From a virus, in the IMG/VR virus record IMGVR_UViG_3300026130_000007, positions 1 to 52,959 of that record: a stretch of 52,959 bases of DNA; one strand, given 5' to 3'. Both the position numbers and the translations under genes were made by a program. The notes under the pieces were generated by a model. That model saw only the letters and a program-made list of their open reading frames with translations, ran no database searches and was not told the origin of the DNA. The first letter of the stretch is position 1. Every line of letters begins with the position of its first letter. Shown here piece by piece: positions 33,637 to 44,300 of the stretch.

Positions 33637-36600
33637 GGCAAGTCAACACCTAGTAAAACATTTCCATTCTGACCTGTATTGAAGCTTCGACACGGTATGT
33701 ACACCCATTTGTTGTTATAAGCAAATGTTGGCCCAGATGATTGTGTGTAATCAGCCGCAATAGTCTCAGCTCCAACATAACTTGCGTTAGCTAGATCACC
33801 GTCAATGAGTTTATATTGATGAACTTTAATTGCCTGAAGCATCACATCAAGCTCTTTCACTAACAATATAGAGCCAGTTGGATCTACTGCAATACCGTAT
33901 ATTTCCTTTCCTAAATCTAGAGTTTGTTCAGGATCTATAGCTATTGGACATATGTGTTCCAATCCTTCTCTCAATCCAGCTCTAATTCTAGCAATAAAAG
34001 TTCTTAGATAAGTGCTATCATTCACAATAACATACCAATACCCATTTACTAGTTCAGCACCCAAAGTCGAAATACTTAGACCAGTCGAGTATACATACGA
34101 AGAATCGCCAAGTCGTTTGTATGCTGGTAACTTAGCTAGGTCAGAATATGATTTACTCATAACTTCTCTTGTAGAATATGGACTCATTTGTATATCTAAA
34201 CCATTAGATAGATCAAACGGCGTATCAGTTTTACCTAAAAAGAACCTACCATTCTGTGAATCGCTATGAATGTATAACGGTCCATCGCCTTCGAGTACTC
34301 TAAGGATATTGGCGTGAGTACAAACAATTCTACCTTTACCATCGTCCCCTAATATATAATTTGCCTGATACGGTACTCCTGCATCAGTTGATTTAATAAA
34401 CCATCGTGCATTTGTAGTGCTAGACATAGGCGAATCAGGAGTTATCGTTGTATTTGGTGCAGATCCACCGCTAATTCCAAACGGGTCACCATCAGTAGCA
34501 CGGAAACTATAGATTCTACCGTCAATCGAAATTGCGCCGCCGTTTTGATAGTAATAATATTCGCTAGCAAAACTTGATGTGAATGATGCTGAAATATCAG
34601 CAAAGGCATGTAAAATACTATTGATATAAAGCGCTCTGCGCCCATTGGGTAATAGATAGAATGTTATACGATATGTTGTTCCAGTGTTGAATGTGTAGCC
34701 ACCACCAGTTATAGTTGTCACTCCACCTTTACTCCAATATATATGCCCAACCCCAGTTAATGCGAACCAATCTGAAGTTCCTGGTATACGTATCTCAAAT
34801 ATTCTATCACTATTTGTTGGCGTTGTATCGAAACGTATTTCAAAATCATACGTTACTGCATCGTTAGGCGCATGAGCAGTATTTCCATTGTTTAGCTTGA
34901 AGCTAGAATATGTTACACCGCCTGGCAATTCGAGAGCACCATTTTGAATACTCATATTCGATAACTCTAACGAATAGTCATTGATAATTTCGTTTAAAGT
35001 ATATCTCGGTGAAACTACGTCAAGAGTGCTAGAGTTTGTCATGTTTTTAAAATGAAACGCTTGAACGTCGCCAGATGTAGTGACACCCAATCCAATCTGT
35101 GCATCTACAGATGCATATTGAATATATGTAGTTGAAGTGCTGAATCCGCTTGGTGCGCTTCCTGGTGAACCATAATACCCTGCGGTCCAATCATCAATGT
35201 TATCGCTTATAGTTCTTAAATCGTAGGGTCTATCAAGAGAAAAAGCTTTAAAGTTAAAATTCGAGTCGCAACAGGTCCATGTAGACCCATCATGGTTAAA
35301 CCCAGAATATGTTTTACGATTAAAATTACCGACATTTGGTGTGTATACTTTAGTAAAATCTAATGTAGTTACATCATATTGAGTTGTCATAGGCACTTGT
35401 CTTGGTAGACCGTCAAAGACTCCAAAAAATATCATAAAGTCAGCCGTAGCTGCAATTAGATAATCATATCCACCAGCAGTATCAGTAGTTACCAAAGTAG
35501 CTGTTGATAAGTCAAACGGCGTTGTTAAATCATATTGAGATATTGTACCATTACCCACTAAATCAAGAATATACAAATGCTCACCGTTTGGTGTAAATGC
35601 CGCAGTCCTATCATAAGTTTCTGGTAGCGCCATCGTTCCCTTTTCAGTAAAGCTTTTTAGATTGCTTACTACATTACTATAATCTGAGTATGTTCCGAAT
35701 TGGGATGCCAATCCAGCAAAATCGCCATTAGGCAATACACATTCAAGACGGGAAATTGCACCATTTTGCTCGAATCCTGGAGTAGCCACGGTTGGTCCAG
35801 CAGTAGCGGTAGATATATCATACTCGCTAGATAGGGTAAATTCACGTACATAATCTCCTCTATAAATGAAAGCTTTTGAGCCATCATTATTGAACATCAT
35901 ACCCCTATCGCCTTCACTCGGGCCTAAACGATAGTCATCCAAGTTGGTATTTTTTTGAGAAGCCGTAGTTAGATCGATATCATAATAAAGCTTACTTATT
36001 TGATTTTTCTTAGCACCAACAAGATAAAGTACGTCATGTTCAGTCGCAATCTGCGAAGACTTGAGTGCTATATTAACGCTAGGTGATGATGTGCTAAGCA
36101 CACGCCTCACACCTTGTGATACTCGAATATTTGAAACCCAACCATTAAATCCATTTCCAGATGAAGTAGTCTCGCCTCCACCTATACGAACTTTTGTGTA
36201 TGTACCATTTGTTTTAGTAGATGCTATATCGGTAGATGTTGTAGCAGAATAAATTGATCCAGCTTCATCTACTTCACCTACCATCCAAAATGTTGTACCT
36301 GCTCCAGCAGTCGAAGAATACGCAACGTATTTCCACCCAGATGGGTCTGGCCCAAGATCGACAGAAGATTGGCCTATAAATTGACCATAACTACCTAGCC
36401 AAGCAGTACATTTAATTTTAGGTACGCTTTTATTACCTTCTAGCGAAAATTCTAATCGACCGTCAGTAGTGTCCTTTACTGACAATATAACGGCTCCGTT
36501 ACCGTAGTTATTGTTAGCAAATGTGTCAACCTTAAACATAAACTCAATTGTGTATGGTTGAGTCGTATCAATTGGAGTGCTAAATGGAATATCTAATCTA

Positions 36601-39242
36601 GATCCTATGTTTTCGGCTGTTAATTTGCTCGCATCGTAATTGTCACGAATATATATTGACTTAACTGATTTATTTGGACCACTCTCAAGTGTCATATTAT
36701 GTGGCAGGAATATTTCATTACCGCTCACATTATCATATAAACCGATATCTTTTGTTAGTTCATACTCAGGTTTAATTGCATTCGGATCTATCCAGTCTGG
36801 CGACATATCAAAAGAATACAGTGAACCAGAGTTTGTAATGCCACTGACCTCAGAATATGGTGCACCTACCCATAATTTACCACCAGTACTAGCATCAGTT
36901 AAAAATGCATACGACTCACCGAAGTTGTCATATGTATCACCAGGGTTGTCTAGTCTTTGTACAAACTCATATGTTTCACCATCAATTTTATAGAAGAACA
37001 TCGCCCCTTGTTCGGTTGGATTAGTTTTCCAATTCTGAGAATTTATTATGAGTGTATCACCTATGCGATATACGTAGTCTTCCGTAGTTGTGAGTCGTTC
37101 AAATCCAGTGAGAGTTGTTATATTCGTTAAACCAGTCTCAGTAGCATTTACTTTCTTCACTTGCACACTAGGACCGCTACTAATTATATAAATGTGATCG
37201 TTATACATAGTAACGGAATCAGTTAGTACACCAGGTAAACTGAATTTAGGTGTAGTAACTTGATTTAATAGATCAGATATTTTGTAGAAGTATACCGTTC
37301 CTGTATTATATCCAGCAGTATCGTCCTGACTTGCAGTTACAATTGCCCACTCATCACCTAGAAAACACCCAGAACCAAATCTATCATAATTATTGGGTAT
37401 TGGGTTAGGAATAGTTACTATATGTTTGCCCGTTATCGTGAACAATTTTGCAATACCAGCATCGGTCGCACCAAGATCACTACTGCGGTCACCTGTTAGT
37501 ATGTATTTACCCATGCCACCTATGTCAAATGGACCATATGTAGTATACACCCCACCAATTTTCTCTTTAGTGTCTAAATTGAAAACATGAATTGGTTTTA
37601 AAAATGGGTTAAAAAATGTTCCAGGAACATGGTTACCTATTCCTGCAATATTACCGTCCATTTTTAGATGGACTGTATATGCACCGTCACCGTAATCCCT
37701 TAAGTCAAGAGTTGAATCTTCGTTGTCAATAAGCTCATCCTTAAACGAGCCAGTTCTAGTATATTTGTTGAATAGTCTGTATATATTTGTAACATTAGAA
37801 TTATGATTAGTGCTAGATATTCTTGTTTTATTAGATGCCGCCTGATATCTGAAAGCTGTGCCTTGATTAACTGAACCGTGTACAGTTTGAACACTACTAG
37901 GATCAAACATAAACGGATCTTTAATTATAACCGTTACATTTTCTTGTAGAGGTATATGATCGCTTGTATACCCAGATGTTGGCATGTTACCATCTAGCTT
38001 ACTAAAATACGATTTGTGTGCGCTGTGATTTAACTGAATTTCAGAAGCATCTAATGCACCATCATAAACAAAGAACTTATCGAAGTATCCATACCAACTT
38101 TGTGCGTATAGATATGCGGATGAGCCAGTTGCACGGCCTATCGCATTGGGTTGAAAGTAGTCGTGTTGACCTGCAGAATTTATTAAAGATCCAGACCAGA
38201 ATTGTTCACCGTTCTTATACCAAGTCACTGTAGCAGTAACGTTATCAAAAACGATTGCGTAATGCTCCCAGACTTGATTGACTTGATTTGCACCAGACGA
38301 TCCAAAACTAAACCCGTTTTGGCGCACCGCTTCTGTTCTGAAGTTAGGTGGATTGTTTTCAAGATGGTTGATTGTACCTGATCCAAAAAGCAATGATCTA
38401 CGTGTCAAGTCTAAGCTGTATTGCCACCAAGTATATGTAACCCCAGTTGGTCTAGTTGCTGGGTTCGTTGTAGCGAGACTTGATGGTATACCGATGTACG
38501 AACCAGTTGGTGATCCGTCAGTTTCACCTGTACCATCAAAGAATACATAAGCACCGTCAGCAGAAACACCAGCAGTACTTAAGTTTAGATTAGTATCACC
38601 GATGATAGATTTCATACTAGTGATAACTCTTTCAGAAGATGCATTGTAAGGTGTAGGTACAGTAATTTCTGGTGGAACAACTTCTACTTGAAAGTTAACA
38701 GCAAAACAACTAATAGCACTATTAGTCCACTCAGACGCAGAGTATGGTTCGATACGTGAACTAGTTACAATTCTATCTGCACCAGATGTATTAGTCCATC
38801 TGAACCAGATTCTAGTCCATTCTTCTGAAGGTATATTGTGTGTAGCAGAACCACCACCTATACCTAGATTAGTATTAAAATCAACAACGTTTAGTTGACA
38901 GTTAAATCTATTTGAAGGCGAAAGCGGATAAACGTAACAACTAACAACAACGTTCCAGTTTTGTGGTACTTTAAGATCATTACCAGTGTTGAATAAATCA
39001 ACCCAGTTGCTAGTAGTTACGACTTTAGATGGCTTATATGCGAATGGAGTTAATTTCTTTAGACCATCTCGATCTGGTAGCTCAGACTCAGATATAAATG
39101 TACCTTGTGTGCCGATGCTACTATACGCTAAGTTTTCGCTCGCAAAGCTAGGAGTCGTGGGTAGCTTACCTCTGTTTGTCGAATCATATGCAAACAAAAG
39201 CTTTTTATCTTTAAAAACAATCTTAGGACCTGAAGTAGCCAT
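33633..39242 (-). CDS. Giant LamG / beta-propeller adhesin
   Basis: An 1869-residue structural protein, probably a tail fibre or host-binding adhesin. At least three concanavalin A/LamG-type jelly-roll domains can be seen: residues about 225-400 (DGAYVFFDGTG, TYTWWQYSLDL, DKFFVYDGALDASEIQLNHS), about 920-1090 (YTIEFMFKVDT, GWVSNIRVSQGVR) and about 1500-1640 (YDFEIRFDTTPTNSDRIFEI, YRITFYLLPNGRRALYINS). Between them are propeller-like regions: FG-GAP-style repeats (YDRFGSGCFLGDEWAIVTAS; YDNFGESYAF) and a set with recurring YDISTATAG / FDLSTATLV / YDVTTLDFT / YDLRTISDN blades. No signal peptide or membrane segment is visible. The start overlaps the stop of the next LamG gene (TAATG) and the stop overlaps the downstream gene. 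Confidence 0.85.
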   Translation of the reverse strand: MATSGPKIVFKDKKLLFAYDSTNRGKLPTTPSFASENLAYSSIGTQGTFISESELPDRDGLKKLTPFAYKPSKVVTTSNWVDLFNTGNDLKVPQNWNVVVSCYVYPLSPSNRFNCQLNVVDFNTNLGIGGGSATHNIPSEEWTRIWFRWTNTSGADRIVTSSRIEPYSASEWTNSAISCFAVNFQVEVVPPEITVPTPYNASSERVITSMKSIIGDTNLNLSTAGVSADGAYVFFDGTGETDGSPTGSYIGIPSSLATTNPATRPTGVTYTWWQYSLDLTRRSLLFGSGTINHLENNPPNFRTEAVRQNGFSFGSSGANQVNQVWEHYAIVFDNVTATVTWYKNGEQFWSGSLINSAGQHDYFQPNAIGRATGSSAYLYAQSWYGYFDKFFVYDGALDASEIQLNHSAHKSYFSKLDGNMPTSGYTSDHIPLQENVTVIIKDPFMFDPSSVQTVHGSVNQGTAFRYQAASNKTRISSTNHNSNVTNIYRLFNKYTRTGSFKDELIDNEDSTLDLRDYGDGAYTVHLKMDGNIAGIGNHVPGTFFNPFLKPIHVFNLDTKEKIGGVYTTYGPFDIGGMGKYILTGDRSSDLGATDAGIAKLFTITGKHIVTIPNPIPNNYDRFGSGCFLGDEWAIVTASQDDTAGYNTGTVYFYKISDLLNQVTTPKFSLPGVLTDSVTMYNDHIYIISSGPSVQVKKVNATETGLTNITTLTGFERLTTTEDYVYRIGDTLIINSQNWKTNPTEQGAMFFYKIDGETYEFVQRLDNPGDTYDNFGESYAFLTDASTGGKLWVGAPYSEVSGITNSGSLYSFDMSPDWIDPNAIKPEYELTKDIGLYDNVSGNEIFLPHNMTLESGPNKSVKSIYIRDNYDASKLTAENIGSRLDIPFSTPIDTTQPYTIEFMFKVDTFANNNYGNGAVILSVKDTTDGRLEFSLEGNKSVPKIKCTAWLGSYGQFIGQSSVDLGPDPSGWKYVAYSSTAGAGTTFWMVGEVDEAGSIYSATTSTDIASTKTNGTYTKVRIGGGETTSSGNGFNGWVSNIRVSQGVRRVLSTSSPSVNIALKSSQIATEHDVLYLVGAKKNQISKLYYDIDLTTASQKNTNLDDYRLGPSEGDRGMMFNNDGSKAFIYRGDYVREFTLSSEYDISTATAGPTVATPGFEQNGAISRLECVLPNGDFAGLASQFGTYSDYSNVVSNLKSFTEKGTMALPETYDRTAAFTPNGEHLYILDLVGNGTISQYDLTTPFDLSTATLVTTDTAGGYDYLIAATADFMIFFGVFDGLPRQVPMTTQYDVTTLDFTKVYTPNVGNFNRKTYSGFNHDGSTWTCCDSNFNFKAFSLDRPYDLRTISDNIDDWTAGYYGSPGSAPSGFSTSTTYIQYASVDAQIGLGVTTSGDVQAFHFKNMTNSSTLDVVSPRYTLNEIINDYSLELSNMSIQNGALELPGGVTYSSFKLNNGNTAHAPNDAVTYDFEIRFDTTPTNSDRIFEIRIPGTSDWFALTGVGHIYWSKGGVTTITGGGYTFNTGTTYRITFYLLPNGRRALYINSILHAFADISASFTSSFASEYYYYQNGGAISIDGRIYSFRATDGDPFGISGGSAPNTTITPDSPMSSTTNARWFIKSTDAGVPYQANYILGDDGKGRIVCTHANILRVLEGDGPLYIHSDSQNGRFFLGKTDTPFDLSNGLDIQMSPYSTREVMSKSYSDLAKLPAYKRLGDSSYVYSTGLSISTLGAELVNGYWYVIVNDSTYLRTFIARIRAGLREGLEHICPIAIDPEQTLDLGKEIYGIAVDPTGSILLVKELDVMLQAIKVHQYKLIDGDLANASYVGAETIAADYTQSSGPTFAYNNKWVYIPCRSFNTGQNGNVLLGVDLP

Positions 39243-40618
39243 TAGTGTCCAAATCTCCCTTTCAATGCGTTATAATTCTGCTTAATCTCTTTTGCTGAAA
39301 GCGCTCTATCGTATGCACGAAATACGTTGTAATCGCCATCTATCTTTCTTGGGTTTGGAAAATTACCGTAACCAAGTGTGTCTATGATTAGACCTGCATA
39401 TGCTGAATTCCAAACATATGATACATGATCTCCACCTTCGGCTTCACCGTTCAAATACATTTGATATCGTGTGCCGTCATCGTAGCACACTAAAACAGCT
39501 TGGTAGTATTGACCTGCTTGAAGAGTTGTGCTACCATACTTCCATATGCCTGGGCTTCTATTCCAGAGTGCTAACTTATTATTTAGAACAGACCAATACC
39601 AGCTATTGTGAGTGATAGAAGAAGCCCCTATAAAATTAGCAGGACTTCTATCACCACCGTCATATGCACCAGCAACAGAATCAAATTTAACCCAACTTTC
39701 TACAGTCCATCCACCGCTTGACTTTATTGTTCTATTATCACCTTCTGTATCAATATAGATTCTGGAATTGAGGCTTGGGGTAAGTTTGAAATTAGCTGGA
39801 TATAATCCGTAACGTGGTTCCCATGTTGCATATTCAAGTTGAAGGGCACGACTTGAACTATAACTACGTATAGAGAAATTTGCACCAACACCGTTTAACA
39901 AGTCTTGTAGCGTAGGTTCATTACCGTCACATACGTCAACACGTGGGTGCCACCACTGTTGATTTGTGCTTGTATCTGTGCTATAATAGAGATAAGTTCT
40001 ATGAATAGCTTGAGTTGTCCCATCAAGCCAGACCATATCACGATTTTCGTTTACAATCTTGTTACCGTTCATGTCCCAAATACCGCTGTCTGGATGGGCA
40101 GATGCTTCTACACCAGTACCGTACGGATGAACGTGACCTACGAATAGATACCAGTCGTTAGCAACACCAGGCCAGCCTCTTGCTGTGAAATATGGGTTAG
40201 TAGTTGTGTTTGTTGAAGTTAACCATCTCACACCTATGTTGCTGCCAGCAGAGTTCTTACCATAAGTCCCTAGATACACACTCCCGTTACCTATAGTTCT
40301 ACGTCTTATCCAAACAGAAAAACGATACATCTTACTCTGATCAACAGGAAAGTTGCTAGAATTCCAACCACCGTCAGCATTCGATGTAGCATCCTGATTC
40401 GACACATCCCAAACCATAGAAGCTCCAAATGGTCCTATAGATTGTTTTCTCGAATTTCCGTCACCGTTTTGACCGTAGAAAGTTTCGCTACCTGAACCTG
40501 TGTACCATGGATATGGTGCAAGAAGGTTAGTAGTAGGGTAGGTGGCAGAGGTGCGTTCTGCATCTATATCAACAACTAGATTTTCACGTACTATTCCAGT
40601 AGAATGAGCTAATGCCAT
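39242..40618 (-). CDS. LamG-domain fibre-associated protein
   Basis: A 458-residue protein with an N-terminal carbohydrate-binding-like beta-sandwich (MYRFSVWIRRRTIGNGSVYL near residues 92-111, NSAGSNIGVRWL, and a phage-type HPYGTGVEASAHPDSGIWDM segment) and a C-terminal LamG-like jelly roll (IKSSGGWTVESWVKFDSVAG near 296-315, HNSWYWSVLNNKLALWN, YYQAVLVCYDDGTRYQMYLN, ending NVFRAYDRALSAKEIKQNYN). The final 'YDRALS..EI.QNYNA' is the common end of LamG domains in phage fibres and is shared with the two neighbouring LamG genes. It is probably a receptor-binding or accessory fibre subunit. Confidence 0.82.
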   Translation of the reverse strand: MALAHSTGIVRENLVVDIDAERTSATYPTTNLLAPYPWYTGSGSETFYGQNGDGNSRKQSIGPFGASMVWDVSNQDATSNADGGWNSSNFPVDQSKMYRFSVWIRRRTIGNGSVYLGTYGKNSAGSNIGVRWLTSTNTTTNPYFTARGWPGVANDWYLFVGHVHPYGTGVEASAHPDSGIWDMNGNKIVNENRDMVWLDGTTQAIHRTYLYYSTDTSTNQQWWHPRVDVCDGNEPTLQDLLNGVGANFSIRSYSSSRALQLEYATWEPRYGLYPANFKLTPSLNSRIYIDTEGDNRTIKSSGGWTVESWVKFDSVAGAYDGGDRSPANFIGASSITHNSWYWSVLNNKLALWNRSPGIWKYGSTTLQAGQYYQAVLVCYDDGTRYQMYLNGEAEGGDHVSYVWNSAYAGLIIDTLGYGNFPNPRKIDGDYNVFRAYDRALSAKEIKQNYNALKGRFGH

Positions 40619-40621
40619 GTG

Positions 40622-41302
40622 TTATACTCCAAATCTAACTCTTGACGCATTAAAATTTTGATATACTTCATCGTCTGATAATGCTGAATTGTATATTCTA
40701 ATAACTGCAATTCCACCAGAAAATTGACGACCAGTACTTTCCATACCGATCTCAACACTTGTTCCAGTTGGCGAGTCGCCAGTTATATTAGAGACTACTG
40801 ATTTAACACCATCTGTAAATTGATTGAGTTGTGATCCTGTCCAAACACTACAAATATGATGCCATTGATATCTTTGCATAGCTGCACCGCTTTCGTGATA
40901 TCCCTCACTGTTTCTTTGATACCAATAGTTACTTAACTTTTGATTAGATTTATTCCAACTCATATATGCGGCTGATCCACCCCACATACGAATGATCGTA
41001 CCTCTATCACCTGACGAAACTTCGTTCTCTGGATATATCCAAGCTTCCATAGTAAGCTTTTCGCTAGGCTGTACTGTTAAAACTGAACTTTCAAAGTATT
41101 GACTGGTACTTGTAAATCTATATGCTTTAGCACCCCCTACGATTTCCACCGTAGGGGATCCATTTTTAAATACACCAGTGCCGATATTATCTGGTATATT
41201 GTACCAGTACACACCGTCACCAACACTCTTACCATTTGCTGCATCTACTGCAAATATTAAGTTGTCAGTGACGATCTTAGGGTTACCATATCCAATGCTC
41301 AT
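40622..41302 (-). CDS. Single LamG-domain protein
   Basis: A 226-residue protein that is essentially one LamG jelly roll. It opens with GNPKIVTDNLIFAVDAANGK, the usual start of these phage LamG proteins, followed by LTMEAWIYPENEVSSGDRGT, WHHICSVWTGSQLNQFTDGV and the closing IAVIRIYNSALSDDEVYQNF. It follows the 1675-residue fibre gene (TAATG overlap) and precedes another LamG gene by 3 bases, so the three proteins are likely made together and may form tip subunits of one fibre. Confidence 0.82.
   Translation of the reverse strand: MSIGYGNPKIVTDNLIFAVDAANGKSVGDGVYWYNIPDNIGTGVFKNGSPTVEIVGGAKAYRFTSTSQYFESSVLTVQPSEKLTMEAWIYPENEVSSGDRGTIIRMWGGSAAYMSWNKSNQKLSNYWYQRNSEGYHESGAAMQRYQWHHICSVWTGSQLNQFTDGVKSVVSNITGDSPTGTSVEIGMESTGRQFSGGIAVIRIYNSALSDDEVYQNFNASRVRFGV
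41134..41157 (-). repeat. Perfect 8-bp inverted repeat inside the LamG gene
   Basis: CCCCTACG and CGTAGGGG separated by 8 bases within coding sequence of the gene at 40622-41302. The mRNA would form a stable hairpin; no function is evident. Confidence 0.5.
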
Positions 41303-44300
41303 TAAACTTCAAACTCCACAGTTAGTTTGTCAACATCTTTACGCTCGCCGTACACTACGTAGAAGCAATCAGTGTTGTTAGAGAACCAAGAACCGTTACC
41401 AACGATAACTTTGTTGTCTTTGATATCTTTAACGTATAGCTTCTGGAATCGACCATTTGCTGTTAGTTGTACAGTGATCGAATCTTCGTGTACTAGACCA
41501 ACCCAGTAATCAGGTAGTTCAATTACGTTAGTACCTTGTAGACGACCACGCACATATACACCGTTCTCAGGACCCTCAAGAGAGCCGTAACGTAGTTTGT
41601 AACCTTCTTTAGTCGGGTGATCAATTGTAAACGACTTCTGGGTAGCAGTTAGTAGTCCAGCAAAGTTTGCATCACCAGACCCACCGTAGATTTCAACTTT
41701 TGGAGCGGATGTAAAGTCTCTCATACGTATTACATCATTCCAGACTTCAACAGTAGTACCCACTTCAAGCTTACCAACTCCTACTGTATTCGTAGTAGTA
41801 TTACCACGAGTAGTAACAGTATCTAATGTATCGCTTTCTGCAACAGAGGTAATATCGCTTAGTAGTGCTACTGTACCAGAAGCATCTGGAAGTGTAATTG
41901 TACGATTAGCAGTTGGATTAGCAGCATCAATAGTGGTGTCATAAGACGCACCTTTAATTTTTATCGTACCATTAATGGAAAGACTGTTATTTGTAAAGGT
42001 ACCTACAGTAGAGCCATTAACCCACACATCTAGATTAGCTAAGTTTGTTTGAATAGCAAAACTAGAAGGATTGCTTCTACCATAACTTAAGCCACCGATC
42101 CACGTAGTTTGATCACTCTCATATACATTGATCTCAGCAATACCGATAGGAGTATCTTGTGTATAAACTTTTAACTGATTCCAGTTAGCTGAAGAGTTAA
42201 CCAATTCACCAATATTAGTAGCGGTAATATTACCCCCATTAACTATCAGGTCTTGACCTATAGTCATATTACCGGTAGAATCTATGAGCGTTGTTTCTCT
42301 ATTTAAACCACTTGTAAGGTTATCCGAAGATGCGTAAACCTTAACGCCACCCTCGCCAGCTAAACGAATAATTTCATCGTTAAATGAAGCTTCAGACATA
42401 ACCGAATCGGCTTCGCCTGTTGTAATAGTCAAATCTTGATCTGTACGGCAATTAATTTGATCTACAAACAATTTACCATTAACGGTAAAGTCACCATCAG
42501 AGTGATTATGATTGTGACTATCGTTACCGACAACAGTCGGAATACTTACTGTCCAGTTTCCGCTACCGTCTACTGAAGCGTTTCCTGAACCAGTTACATC
42601 ACCAGTAAGAGTTACCGTGTTAGTTCTAGCCGTTGTCCACTTGTCAGCGTTAGGGTGATACCCGTCATGGAATACTTTGTTTAAACTACCTAGGGTTTCC
42701 CCTCCCGCAAAAATTTCACCCAAAACGTTTAGTGATATATCACCTGTAGAAGGATGCTGAACATTAGTTGAGGAAGGGCCTAATACAAGACCATACCCCG
42801 CTAAATTTAATTCAGCATCAAATTCATTAAATGTGAGTGCAAGACCTTGGTTGTTATCTGTATCAAACTCTATAGAAGGATAATTTCCTGTAGTTGTATT
42901 AGGCTCATAAAGTCTTATTCTAGGATTTGTTTTAGAAATTACTAAATCGCCAGTTAATGTACCACCTGCTAATGGTAGATGCCCCACTTGAGAATAGGTA
43001 TAAGCTGTATCCCAGTTAGAAATTGTTGATCCGTTAATGGTTCCGATATTAGTTAAATTACGATTTGAGTCTATAACGGTTGTGCCACTAACGCTTATAC
43101 TGCCATCAACGTCCAACGCTGTAGCGGGGGCACTAGTACCAATACCAAAGTTGTTGTTGACCCAGACGTTACCTGTGTCGGCTACTACAAGAGATGCTGC
43201 ATTAGTATTATTAGAATTAGTGCCGAACGAGATACCATTATTATTATAATATCTCGTAATATCTGAGCCAAGAATAAACCCAACGTTACCAAATGCTTCT
43301 GTCCCATAATCAAAGTAGTGAGCGCCATCGTCATTATATGTTACACACGCCTTACCAGCAGTGATTGCCTTAGTAGAGTTAATGTAGTTAATTGTGCTTT
43401 TTACAAAGATTCTACCAGTGTCTCTCAACAAGAACATAGGGTCATCGTCTTTGACGCTAACGCTATTGGAAGGCAATGCAGTGTCAAGATTGAGATCGCC
43501 ACCAACAACAACCCTACCACCAGTTTCTACCCAAAGTGAGATATAAGCGGCAGAGGCATTATTAGGTCTTTCTGCGATTGTCAAGTTGCCTTCAGTGATA
43601 AAGGAAGAACCTTGCTCTACGTAGTTTTGACCATAAAGCGTTACGTTAGCATAACCGGACCACACTGATCCTTGACGCATTAGCAAATTAACTTCTTCGA
43701 TTGCGCCCGAGTTCTGATAGAAGTATGATTCGTATAGTTCTACTTTCCATCGACCTAATCTTGTGCCAGACATGTATTTCGCACTATGAATAATCGAACC
43801 TAAACATATTAGTCTGTTTCTGGCGCCATTGAAATTATCAAGTCGAACATGTTGACAAGAATGGAATTGTAGATTGTCACCAATAGTAGTGTCTTCCCAA
43901 GTGGCTCCAAGACCAATGAGATACAATGTTGACTCTACGTTCTGGAATCTAACTTGATCAGTGACATGAGTTTGCGCTTGAAGTAGAATACCTATCTGAG
44001 TGGGTAGATTTGCACCGAAATACGTGTTTTCATCTATTCCAGCAACAGCATGAGTGTTGACCCACTCTGCGGCTTCAGATAGTGTTGTGAACCATAAGTC
44101 ATAAGTATTGGCTGCAGGTTGAGTATCACCAACGTTTATGATAAAGGCATTATCTCCAAGATAACCCGTTGCAGACCAAGTTAAGTTTGGATCAACAGTA
44201 GTTTTTGGCACTACACCGATACCGTTGATTGTAGTAGCGTTTACTGTTGTAGCATTAACAGTTGTGATATTACCAGTTGTAGCATTTAGGGTAGTAGTGT

